A stretch of DNA of 64,000 nt from Loktanella sp. DSM 29012. GTDB lineage: Bacteria; Pseudomonadota; Alphaproteobacteria; Rhodobacterales; Rhodobacteraceae. The position numbers and the translations under genes were made by a program. The stretch's first letter is position 1. Each line of letters starts with the position of its first letter. The stretch spans positions 1 through 64,000 of the forward strand of contig NZ_FOEJ01000007.1 in the NCBI RefSeq assembly GCF_900110705.1, written 5' to 3'. The notes below the pieces were generated by a model, which did no database searches, was not told the origin of the DNA, and worked only from the letters and a program-made list of their open reading frames with translations. Shown here piece after piece: positions 17,698 to 25,034 of the stretch.

Positions 17698-18462
17698 TTA
17701 CGCAGCATTCTGCTGCGCAGGCCCATCGACGATCATGATGGGACAACCGCGCGAACAGCGCTCGACCCGGCTGTCGATGCCGTAAAGCTGGCTGATCATC
17801 TGTGGCGTCAGCACTTCCAGCGTGGGGCCGGTCGCAATAATCCTGCCATGCGCAAGCGCCATCACTGTGGTGCAAACGCGCATCACCTGGTTGAGATCGT
17901 GCAGCGCAAGAACCACGACGGCCCCGGTGTCACGCGCATAGCGGTTTAGGGCGTCTAAAATCTCATACTGCCGGTAAAGGTCAAGGGCAGAAGTCGGTTC
18001 GTCCATCAGGACCACCTTGGGGCGCGTCACAAGTGTCTGGGCGATTGACACCGCCTGCCGCTGGCCGCCGGAGAGTTCCGGCAATTGCTGCTCTGCGAGA
18101 TGGGCCACACCGAAGCGGTGCAGCGCGTCATCGACGGCGGACAGTTCCGATGCGGACAGCCGCCAGCCGCCGGCGCCCTGCTTGAGTGCCAGGATGATGG
18201 ATTCATAGACAGTCAAAGCCGCGCTCATGCCGGTATCCTGCGGCATGTAACGCAGATCGTCTGCTGTGGCACCCGACAAGCGCATAGCACCGGAGCCCCG
18301 CAACTGTCCCGCGATGCGGCGGAACAGGGTCGACTTGCCCGCAGCGTTTGCGCCAACCAGCGCGGTCAGGCTGCCGCCGGAGATGTCAGGGGTGGAGGCA
18401 TCGGTCAGAATCGTGCGCCGTCCATAGCGCGCGCCGATCTGGTCCAGTGCAAGCGTTACCAT
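17698..18462 (-). CDS. Iron-type ABC transporter ATP-binding protein
   Basis: This 254-residue ATPase powers import through the permease encoded just upstream; the two genes overlap by 7 bases. Walker A GANAAGKST is at residues 37-45, the Q-loop Gln at 75, the signature LSGGQ at 130-134, Walker B VLMDEP at 151-156 and the switch His at 188. The order binding protein, FecCD permease, FecE/FhuC-like ATPase is that of ferric siderophore, haem and B12 importers. The substrate cannot be read from the sequence, but the iron-type boxes upstream of the operon point to iron. It is the last gene of the operon. Confidence 0.9.
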   Translation of the reverse strand: MVTLALDQIGARYGRRTILTDASTPDISGGSLTALVGANAAGKSTLFRRIAGQLRGSGAMRLSGATADDLRYMPQDTGMSAALTVYESIILALKQGAGGWRLSASELSAVDDALHRFGVAHLAEQQLPELSGGQRQAVSIAQTLVTRPKVVLMDEPTSALDLYRQYEILDALNRYARDTGAVVVLALHDLNQVMRVCTTVMALAHGRIIATGPTLEVLTPQMISQLYGIDSRVERCSRGCPIMIVDGPAQQNAA

Positions 18463-19517
18463 GATTTGCGTCCTTTGGTTAGGATGAGGGCGGCGAAGAA
18501 GGGCACGCCAACGAGGGCCGTGATGATACCGATGGGAAGCACCGCACCGGGCAGGATTGCTTTGGACAGGACCGAGGTCGCGGACAGGATCAATGCCCCC
18601 GACAGCATCGCGCCGGGGAGGAAGAACCTCTGATCTTCACCCAAGAGCAATCGTGCCATATGGGGGCCGACAATGCCGATGAAGCCAATCGTTCCAACGA
18701 AGGAAACTGGGATAGCGGCTAATAGCGATACAAGAAACAGCGTTTCGAGCCGCAGGCGCTTGACCGGCACGCCCATCGCCGCCGCGCGGATTTCGCCCAG
18801 ACGGATCGCGGTCAGCGCCCATGCGCGGCGGGCAAAGAGCGGTGCGCAAACCGCAAGGATCGCCGCCGTGACGGCAACCTTGGCCCATGTCGCCTTGGTC
18901 AGGCTGCCCATGGTCCAGAATACCACAGCCGACAGCGCCTGCTCTGAGGCGAAGAATTGCAGGAGTGCCAGTGCCGCGTTGAAGGAAAAGACCAGCGCGA
19001 TGCCCAGCAGGATGATGGTTTCCGTCGTCACGCCGCGCAGAGTCGACAGGCCAAAGATCAGCAGCGACGCCGCCATCGCCATGGCGAAGGCGTTGAGCGG
19101 AACCATCAGCGCGATGGCCGCAGGAAAGAGAGATACGCCCATCACCATGGCCAGCGCCGCGCCGAAGCTTGCCGCAGCGGATAGGCCGAGGGTGAAGGGG
19201 CTGGCCAGCGGATTGGCAAGGATCGTCTGCATCTGCGCACCCGCCAGCGACAGGCTGGCCCCCACGGTGACGGCCAGCAGCGCCATGGGCATGCGGATGT
19301 CCCAGACAACAACGCGCATCTGCAGGTCGGCAGCACCGGGGGCAAAGATCGTGTGCAATACCTCGCTCAGGGAATAGCGCGCGGGCCCAAGTGCGACGTC
19401 GACCGCCAGCGACAGCAGCAAAAGTGCGGTCAGGCCGGTCAGGATCACGATCCGTCGCGCGACCAATCCACGATAGCTGGCAGCATGGGACGCGACGTGT
19501 GGTGTCAAAGCAGTCAT
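18456..19517 (-). CDS. FecCD-family ABC transporter permease
   Basis: The product is an inner-membrane permease of 353 residues with about ten hydrophobic segments, as expected for the BtuC/FecCD family. It has the family stretch GFIGIVGPHMARLLLG near the cytoplasmic coupling region, plus DIRMPMALLAV and SLAGAQMQTI early on. The ATG at 19517 is chosen because GGAG lies about ten bases upstream; a start at 19580 would run into the end of the binding-protein gene. Only one permease gene is present, so the channel is probably a homodimer. Confidence 0.9.
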   Translation of the reverse strand: MTALTPHVASHAASYRGLVARRIVILTGLTALLLLSLAVDVALGPARYSLSEVLHTIFAPGAADLQMRVVVWDIRMPMALLAVTVGASLSLAGAQMQTILANPLASPFTLGLSAAASFGAALAMVMGVSLFPAAIALMVPLNAFAMAMAASLLIFGLSTLRGVTTETIILLGIALVFSFNAALALLQFFASEQALSAVVFWTMGSLTKATWAKVAVTAAILAVCAPLFARRAWALTAIRLGEIRAAAMGVPVKRLRLETLFLVSLLAAIPVSFVGTIGFIGIVGPHMARLLLGEDQRFFLPGAMLSGALILSATSVLSKAILPGAVLPIGIITALVGVPFFAALILTKGRKSW

Positions 19518-19563
19518 GGGATGGCTCCAAAGGGTGGGACGGCTCGCAAGCCGCCCCGTCAGC

Positions 19564-20694
19564 TCACTTGTCGGATGCATTCAGCGACACCCAGTAGCCG
19601 GGGTGGTAATCGATCGGCAGGAAGCGCGCATGAAGTTCCGCCAGCGTCGCCTCAGGGTCGAGGTCGGGGAACAGTTCGGGATGAATCCACTTTGCCAGCT
19701 GCTGCACGGCGACAAAGCTGTAAGGATTGTTGTAGAACTGGTGCCAGATCGCGTGCACCTGACTGTTTTCCACCGCTTTGACGCCGGTAAAACCGGGCCG
19801 CTGCATCAGGGCGGCCAGCTTGGTCCGCGCCTCGGCCTCGTCCGAGCCGGGCCCGACGCCAACCCAGTCCCCACCGGGCACGTAGGCTTCCCAATTGCCG
19901 CCTGTCACGATGATCTGGTCGGGGTTCGACGCAATAATCTGCTCGGCGTTGATCGTGCCGAAAGTGCCGGGGATGAACGGACCGGCCATATTCTCTCCCC
20001 CCGCGAGTTCCAAAAAGGTTCCGAAGTTGGCGTTGCCGAAGGACATGCAGCAATCCTCGGAATAGCCACCAGCGCGTTCGACGAAGACAAGCGGTCGGTC
20101 GAGGTTCGTCTGGGCGTCGATCACATCTGTGACGCGGGCGATCTGGGCATCGTAGAATGCATTGAACTCTGCGGCGCGGTCTTCCTTGCCAAAGATCTCG
20201 CCGATGATCTGCATCGACTGCGACGTGTGCACGAATGGCTCTTCGCGGAAGTCGACATAGACGATCGGGATACCGACTTTGGCCAGTTTCTCCTCGTAAC
20301 CTGCCTCGTCCGTGGCAGCCTTCGCCTCGAGGTTGAGGATCATCACGTCGGGGTCAAGTGCCACGGCCTGTTCGATGTCGAAGGTGCCGTCCTTGAACCC
20401 GCCGAACGTGGGGATGTCCGCGATCTGGGGAAATTTCTCAGCATAAAGCGCGTAGCTTTCGGGTGACGCCTGAAGGAGGTCGTCACGCCAGCCGACCACC
20501 CGCTGAAAGGGATCTTCGCCGTCCAGCACGGCCGCGAAAAAAATCTGACGCCCTTCACCTAGGATCACGCGATCGGCAGGGCCATCCAATGTCACCTTTC
20601 GACCGGCGATGTCTGTCAGGGTGATGGGCTCTGCCAGCGCCAGGGTGGGAAGAAGGGTCAGCGCTGTCGCACCAAGCACGCGTCGAAGGGTCAT
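19564..20694 (-). CDS. Periplasmic iron-complex binding protein of the ABC importer
   Basis: The 376-residue protein begins with a signal peptide (LGATALTLLPTLALA, cleaved before EPITL) and then shows the TroA/FepB-like two-lobe pattern: TLTDIAGRKVTL at the start, VMILNLEA, and IIASNPDQIIVTGG in the C-terminal lobe. It captures the iron complex and delivers it to the FecCD permease. AGGA about ten bases before the ATG supports the start. It heads the minus-strand operon. A TTGACT at 20754-20749, inside the first IscR-like box, could be its -35 element, so repression when iron is sufficient is plausible. Confidence 0.88.
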   Translation of the reverse strand: MTLRRVLGATALTLLPTLALAEPITLTDIAGRKVTLDGPADRVILGEGRQIFFAAVLDGEDPFQRVVGWRDDLLQASPESYALYAEKFPQIADIPTFGGFKDGTFDIEQAVALDPDVMILNLEAKAATDEAGYEEKLAKVGIPIVYVDFREEPFVHTSQSMQIIGEIFGKEDRAAEFNAFYDAQIARVTDVIDAQTNLDRPLVFVERAGGYSEDCCMSFGNANFGTFLELAGGENMAGPFIPGTFGTINAEQIIASNPDQIIVTGGNWEAYVPGGDWVGVGPGSDEAEARTKLAALMQRPGFTGVKAVENSQVHAIWHQFYNNPYSFVAVQQLAKWIHPELFPDLDPEATLAELHARFLPIDYHPGYWVSLNASDK

Positions 20695-20737
20695 GTCCGT
20701 ATCCTATTTTTGGTAACTCCTCACGGCTTAAATTTAT

Positions 20738-20754
20738 CCGACTAAATTAGTCAA
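20738..20754. promoter_or_regulatory. IscR type 1-like operator, site 1
   Basis: CCGACTAAATTAGTCAA matches all 17 core positions of the E. coli IscR type 1 pattern YYGACTRWWWYAGTCRR as I recall it. The site lies between the divergent transporter and methyltransferase genes. In Rhodobacterales a related motif, called the Iron-Rhodo-box, has been linked to IscR and iron genes. Regulation by an IscR-like Rrf2 protein is inferred. Confidence 0.6.
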
Positions 20755-20762
20755 GTTATAGG

Positions 20763-20779
20763 TTGATAAAAATAGTCGG
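20763..20779. promoter_or_regulatory. IscR type 1-like operator, site 2 (weaker)
   Basis: TTGATAAAAATAGTCGG fits 15 of the 17 core positions of the same pattern; the left half has TA where CT is expected. Its centre is 25 bases from that of site 1. In addition, TTTATCCGACTA at 20733-20744 and its perfect inverse at 20773-20784 bracket the pair. Confidence 0.45.
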
Positions 20780-20817
20780 ATAAAGAAAAACCGGTTACAG
20801 ATGAAGCGAGGGACACT

Positions 20818-21579
20818 ATGACCGCGGCAAAAGCGACGAACAGAAACATCCGGGACGATATCCGCGAATACTGGTCCGACCGCGCCGCGACCTTCGATGA
20901 CGACCCGGGCCACAAAATTTTCGAAGGTGCCGAGATGGCTGCTTGGACGGCGCTGTTTCGCCGGCACCTCGGCACGGCAAGGGGGCGGAGGTTGCTGGAT
21001 CTCGCCTCTGGCACTGGCGAAATTGCGCGCCTTTGCAAAAGGATGGGCTTTGACACGACAGGTCTCGACTGGTCCGGACCGATGCTGGACCGCGCGCGTG
21101 CGAAATTGCCAGACATGACTTTCCTGGAAGCGGATGTCGAACGGACGACGCTGCCACCGGAAAGTATGGACGTGATCGTGACCCGCCACCTGGTCTGGAC
21201 CTTGGTCGATCCGGCAGCAGCATTTGCAGAGTGGAAGCGGGTTCTCGTGCCGGGTGGGATGCTATTGATCGTGGATGGTGATTTCGTAACTCGAAGCTGG
21301 CTGTCGCGGCTGTCGAACCTGTTGGCACGCGCGGTCAGTGATGGGAACGCTGCACGCCACAAAGAGATTCTGTCGCAGGTCCATTTCTCGCGAGGCGCGC
21401 GGGCCGAGGCCGTTGCCAGCCTGCTGACCGATGCAGGGTTTGCGCAGGTCCGCATCGACCGCCGCCTTGGCCCGGTCCACAGGGCACAAGCGGCACAACT
21501 GGGCTGGCGAAAATCGCTCCTGCGCCGCTCGGAACACCGTTACGTGGTCAGTGCAATAAAGTCCGTTCGACCAAGGTAG
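20818..21579 (+). CDS. Class I SAM-dependent methyltransferase
   Basis: The 253-residue protein has motif I LLDLASGTG at residues 59-67, the acidic follow-on TGLDWS, and a hydrophobic VIVTRHLVWTL stretch, as in UbiE/Methyltransf_11-type enzymes. The substrate is unknown. The gene is divergent from the iron transporter operon and shares its IscR-like boxes, so it is probably made under iron limitation. It might modify a metal-binding small molecule, but no biosynthetic genes are near. GCGAGGG before the ATG serves as ribosome site. Confidence 0.8.
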   Translation: MTAAKATNRNIRDDIREYWSDRAATFDDDPGHKIFEGAEMAAWTALFRRHLGTARGRRLLDLASGTGEIARLCKRMGFDTTGLDWSGPMLDRARAKLPDMTFLEADVERTTLPPESMDVIVTRHLVWTLVDPAAAFAEWKRVLVPGGMLLIVDGDFVTRSWLSRLSNLLARAVSDGNAARHKEILSQVHFSRGARAEAVASLLTDAGFAQVRIDRRLGPVHRAQAAQLGWRKSLLRRSEHRYVVSAIKSVRPR

Positions 21580-21846
21580 CGATCAGAATCTGCAATCTCC
21601 GGCAAACCCGGCGCGGTTCAAGCCATTGCTTCACCGGGGCAACGTATGACAACTCCCCACTCAAGTTGATATCCGCTGCACCAGCACAACACAAACTTTG
21701 GCATCTGCAACGAACGGCAGGAGTGTCCGCTTTACAGGCCTTGGGTGCCTGAAAATGCCGCGCAATGCATTAATGGCTGTTCTGGGTAATCTGCATTGCA
21801 GCGTAGGGTCCGGCGATGAATAACCGCTAAGGGCCGATCTCTAAGT

Positions 21847-22221
21847 CTATTCGAAACCATGAAGTGAGCGGTGATGAATGAGGTAATATCTTTGCCGCTC
21901 GCTCAGAGAGACGTTCAGGGCCTCAATCCCTAATGATCTTCGGGAGGCTTCCGACAAGCGCTTAGAAATCAGCAGAGCGCCGCCATCCGCGAAGCTGATG
22001 AAGCCCTTATCGAACAGTGTGTCCCAGTTTGGTGAGAGCAAAAGAGCGTTGTCTGGATTCAAGCAATCGTCGGGATTTTCGCGGCAATCTCTCCACGGCT
22101 TTATGTGCGAGGCGACAAGTAGTGCGGTTTCGCTGAGCCCTGTAACTAAGCAGCGCTTGTAAGCCGTTAATACCCGAGGGTAATCCTCCCCAAAACTAAG
22201 GGGATGCGGATGTAGAATTTT
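21847..22221 (-). pseudogene. HNH endonuclease, N-terminally truncated remnant
   Basis: The frame is open for 124 codons after a TGA and has no proper start. It reads RCLVTGLSETALLVASHIKP, then LNPDNALLLSPNWD, then LFDKGFISF and SLSERQRYYL. This is the C-terminal HNH domain of a restriction-like nuclease family: the first His is in ASHIKP, the Asn in NPDN and the last catalytic position lies near LSPNWD. The N-terminal part is missing, and an IS3-type fragment begins 30 bases further on. Bases 21,580-21,846 downstream show nothing recognisable. Confidence 0.7.
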
Positions 22222-22253
22222 TCAGCAAGATACGTGAGGAGATTTTGATTGAG

Positions 22254-22545
22254 ATGACGAGATTTAACGAAACCCAGATCCTTTCAATCCTGCTCCAAGC
22301 TGAAGGCTGCGTGCCGGTGGCTGAGCTGTGCCGCGAGCATGACATATTTTAAGAAATGGCGCGCGAAGTATGGCGGCAGGGATGCGTCCATGATCAGCCA
22401 GATGAATAGCCTTAAAGACGAGAACCGCAGTCTGAAGCGTATGTTTGTTGATCTGAGCATGCAGTCTGATCATCGGGCGACAAAAAGCAATTCTGTTACC
22501 CTAAGTGTTACCCCACTGCCCATAGATCGTATCTTAAAAGATTAA
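22254..22545 (+). pseudogene. IS3-family OrfA, frameshifted remnant
   Basis: The ATG at 22254 gives TRFNETQILSILLQAEG and VAELCREHDI, the helix-turn-helix start of IS3 OrfA, but hits TAA after 33 codons. A second frame then supplies KKWRAKYGG, ASMISQMNSL and LKRMFVDLSM, the leucine-zipper end. A deletion of a few bases at the turn (about 22340) explains the break. OrfB is absent; the sequence runs into the tRNA terminator instead. Confidence 0.8.
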
Positions 22546-22576
22546 AAAGCCCTCTAAGTCACTGACGTAGAGGGCT
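22544..22576 (-). terminator. Rho-independent terminator of tRNA-Asn
   Basis: On the minus strand AGCCCTCTA pairs with TAGAGGGCT (plus-strand 22568-22576 and 22548-22556), followed by TTTTTAAT. It lies six bases past the CCA end of the tRNA gene. Confidence 0.85.
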
Positions 22577-22581
22577 TATTA

Positions 22582-22656
22582 TGGCTCCGACGGTAGGGAT
22601 CGAACCTACGACCAATTGATTAACAGTCAACTGCTCTACCGCTGAGCTACGTCGGA
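22582..22656 (-). tRNA. tRNA-Asn (anticodon GTT)
   Basis: The 75-base minus-strand gene folds into a full cloverleaf. The acceptor arms are TCCGACG and CGTCGGA, the D arm is GCTC/GAGC, the anticodon loop CTGTTAA has anticodon GTT, and the T loop is TTCGATC. The discriminator base G and an encoded CCA end it. It separates the remnant-rich accessory region from the core genome. Confidence 0.97.
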
Positions 22657-22859
22657 AAACCTGCGGGCTCTATAGCGGTGTGGTTTTGGGGCGTAAAGCG
22701 GAAATCTGCATGTCGAGGCGAAGTTTTTGTCGGCCCTGCGACAAACCGGTCTTTGGCATCGATTGCCTAAAATTCATGCTGGACCGGTTGCGGACTGTCC
22801 TTATAGTCGTGCGAGGCGAAGGCCTGGAGGATGGGCCTGCCCAACAGGAGGAATTCTAT

Positions 22860-23942
22860 ATGAAACGCAGACAATTTCTGACGTCCGCTGCCATTGGTGG
22901 CGCGGCGACTGCGCTGGCCACACCGGCACTGGCGCAATCGGCGACCGAAATGAACATCGTGTCCACATGGCCGCGTGACTTTCCTGGCCTGGGCACGAGC
23001 GCGCAGCGCTTGGCCGCACGGATCGAGGCGCTGACCGAAGGTCGCATCGCCGTCAATTACTTTGCGGCAGGCGAACGCGTCGGTGCGTTCGACAGCTTTG
23101 ACGAAGTCGCCTCCGGCAACTCTCAGGCCTATATCGGTGCCGACTACTACTGGAAGGGCAAGCACGCCGGCTGGTCGCCGTTCACCGCGATCCCGATGGG
23201 TCTGACCTATACGGAAATCGACGCCTGGATGAAATTCGGCGGCGGTCAGGAATTGTATGAAAAGCTGGGCGACGAATTCGGCGTCATCGGCTTTCCGGCG
23301 GGCAACACGGGCGTTCAGATGGGCGGCTGGTTCAACAAGGAAATTGAATCCGCCGATGACCTGCGCGGCCTGAAAATGCGTATCCCCGGACTGGGCGGCG
23401 ACGTGATCGCCAAGCTGGGCGGCTCGCCTGTGTCCGTTCCCGGCGGCCAGATCTACGAAAACCTTGTCTCGGGTGCGATTGATGCCACCGAATGGGTCGG
23501 TCCCTGGAACGACTTCTTCCTCAAGCTCTATGAAGCGGCACAGTACTACTACTGGCCCGGTTTCCACGAGCCCGGCTCGCAGCTTTGCCTGGGGATGAAC
23601 AAGTCTTGGTGGTCGGGTCTGTCGTCCATCGATCAGGAAATCATCAAGGTCGCCTGTGCCGAGGAAAACGCCGTGTCCATGGCAGAAGCCAATGCCAACA
23701 ACGGTGTCTACCTCAACCGTCTGATCAACGAATACGGCGTGGAACTGCGTGAATTCAACGATGACGTCTACGAGGCCTTTGGTTCGGCCTCTGCCGAGGT
23801 GATCGAGGAAGCACGCGATCACAGCCCGCTGGCCGCCGAAATTTTCGACAGCCACCTGAACGCGCGCGCGTCGGTCGGTGCCTGGTCGAACCTTTCGGAC
23901 GCACCCTATGTCACGAAGCGTAACCGCATTCTGGACATCTAA
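22860..23942 (+). CDS. TRAP transporter substrate-binding protein (TakP type)
   Basis: The 360-residue protein starts with a twin-arginine-like leader (KRRQFLTSAAIGG, cleaved near ALAQ), so it is probably exported folded by Tat. The mature part shows the DctP fold with LKMRIPG, whose Arg binds a carboxylate, and EWVGPWND and GFHEPG, which resemble the 2-oxoacid binder TakP of Rhodobacter sphaeroides. A 2-oxoacid or related monocarboxylate is therefore the likely ligand. AGGAGG is placed ideally before the ATG; an upstream in-frame start would add unrelated sequence. Genes for the small and large permease follow. Confidence 0.9.
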   Translation: MKRRQFLTSAAIGGAATALATPALAQSATEMNIVSTWPRDFPGLGTSAQRLAARIEALTEGRIAVNYFAAGERVGAFDSFDEVASGNSQAYIGADYYWKGKHAGWSPFTAIPMGLTYTEIDAWMKFGGGQELYEKLGDEFGVIGFPAGNTGVQMGGWFNKEIESADDLRGLKMRIPGLGGDVIAKLGGSPVSVPGGQIYENLVSGAIDATEWVGPWNDFFLKLYEAAQYYYWPGFHEPGSQLCLGMNKSWWSGLSSIDQEIIKVACAEENAVSMAEANANNGVYLNRLINEYGVELREFNDDVYEAFGSASAEVIEEARDHSPLAAEIFDSHLNARASVGAWSNLSDAPYVTKRNRILDI

Positions 23943-24050
23943 ATCGTCCCACCGGGACTGACCCCGCCCGGTCTGGGGTGGGACAGATCAGGGCAGATAT
24001 CATGTCTGCCCTGATCGGATATCAGACACAAATTTTCAGGAGACACTGGA

Positions 24051-25013
24051 ATGGAAAAAGAGTCAGCGTCGCGTGCACTGGTCGCGCGCGGGTTCGGATG
24101 GCTGGTCTTGGCTGTGACGGCCGGATACATGGTCAACGTTGTTCTGAACTTCTGGTTCGATTTTCCGGGTGTCACCGCCGGGCTGGAAAACCCGCTGTCC
24201 CTGGTGCAGGTCGCAGTTTTTGCTGTGCTGGCAGCTGTCGCTGTTTTGTACGTGCTTCGCAGCCCTGACGTTAGTCTGCGGGCGGACGCGGCGCGGATCA
24301 GTGATTTCAACCGCTTTCTGGTGCGGGCCGCGTTCTGGGTGGTTCTGCTGGTCGGGATCGGGGATTCGATCCTGTCGTTCTTGCGCGTGCAGGGCTTTCT
24401 CGATGGGATTGTCGGCGATGACCTCGCCAGCAACCTCGCGCGGGCCGATTTCCGCGGCGTTTACCTACATGTGCCGCTGATTATTCTGGGTATCGTCATT
24501 GGTGCTGTGACCCGGGGGCTTGGGTTTACCTGGTTGACCCTGATGGTTGTGATTGCCGAACTGGCCATCGTGTTCAGCCGCTTTGTGTTTTCCTACGAAC
24601 AGGCGTTTCTGTCGGACCTGGTGCGGTTCTGGTACGGGGCGCTGTTCCTGTTCGCCTCGGCCTATACCCTGCTCGAGGATGGTCACGTGCGCGTCGACCT
24701 GTTCTACGCCTCGATGCGGCGCGAAACAAAGGGACGCGTCAATTCTGTCGGTGCCGTCATCATGGGGATGACACTGTGCTGGACGATCCTGATCGTGGGC
24801 TTTGGCACGGCGAGCAGCGTGATCGTTGGTCCGATCCTGGTTTTCGAGGTGACGCAGGCGGGCTTTGGCCTCTACGTCAAATATTTCATGGCGGGTTTCC
24901 TCGCTGTCTTTGCGATCACGATGATGGTGCAGTTCGTGGCGCAATTCATGGATTCCATCGCTGACAAACGCGGTGAGCCGGGCGGGCGCGACGCGCACGC
25001 CGGCACGATGTAA
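24051..25013 (+). CDS. TRAP transporter small permease (DctQ type), long form
   Basis: The inner-membrane protein of 320 residues has about seven to eight hydrophobic segments, whereas typical DctQ proteins have four in about 170-200 residues. The C-terminal half (from about residue 165) carries the DctQ-like part, with YEQAFLSDLVRFWYGALFL and LLEDGHVRVDLFY. The N-terminal half supplies three or four extra segments. Long DctQ forms accompany TakP-type systems. AGGAGA precedes the ATG. It lies between the binding-protein and large permease genes in the same operon. Confidence 0.87.
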   Translation: MEKESASRALVARGFGWLVLAVTAGYMVNVVLNFWFDFPGVTAGLENPLSLVQVAVFAVLAAVAVLYVLRSPDVSLRADAARISDFNRFLVRAAFWVVLLVGIGDSILSFLRVQGFLDGIVGDDLASNLARADFRGVYLHVPLIILGIVIGAVTRGLGFTWLTLMVVIAELAIVFSRFVFSYEQAFLSDLVRFWYGALFLFASAYTLLEDGHVRVDLFYASMRRETKGRVNSVGAVIMGMTLCWTILIVGFGTASSVIVGPILVFEVTQAGFGLYVKYFMAGFLAVFAITMMVQFVAQFMDSIADKRGEPGGRDAHAGTM

Positions 25014-25034
25014 TCGCATCCAAGGGATACTGAT

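Noticed and set aside
22254-22545. IS3 OrfA as an active element
   Set aside because: It is frameshifted, and no OrfB or inverted-repeat ends are seen.
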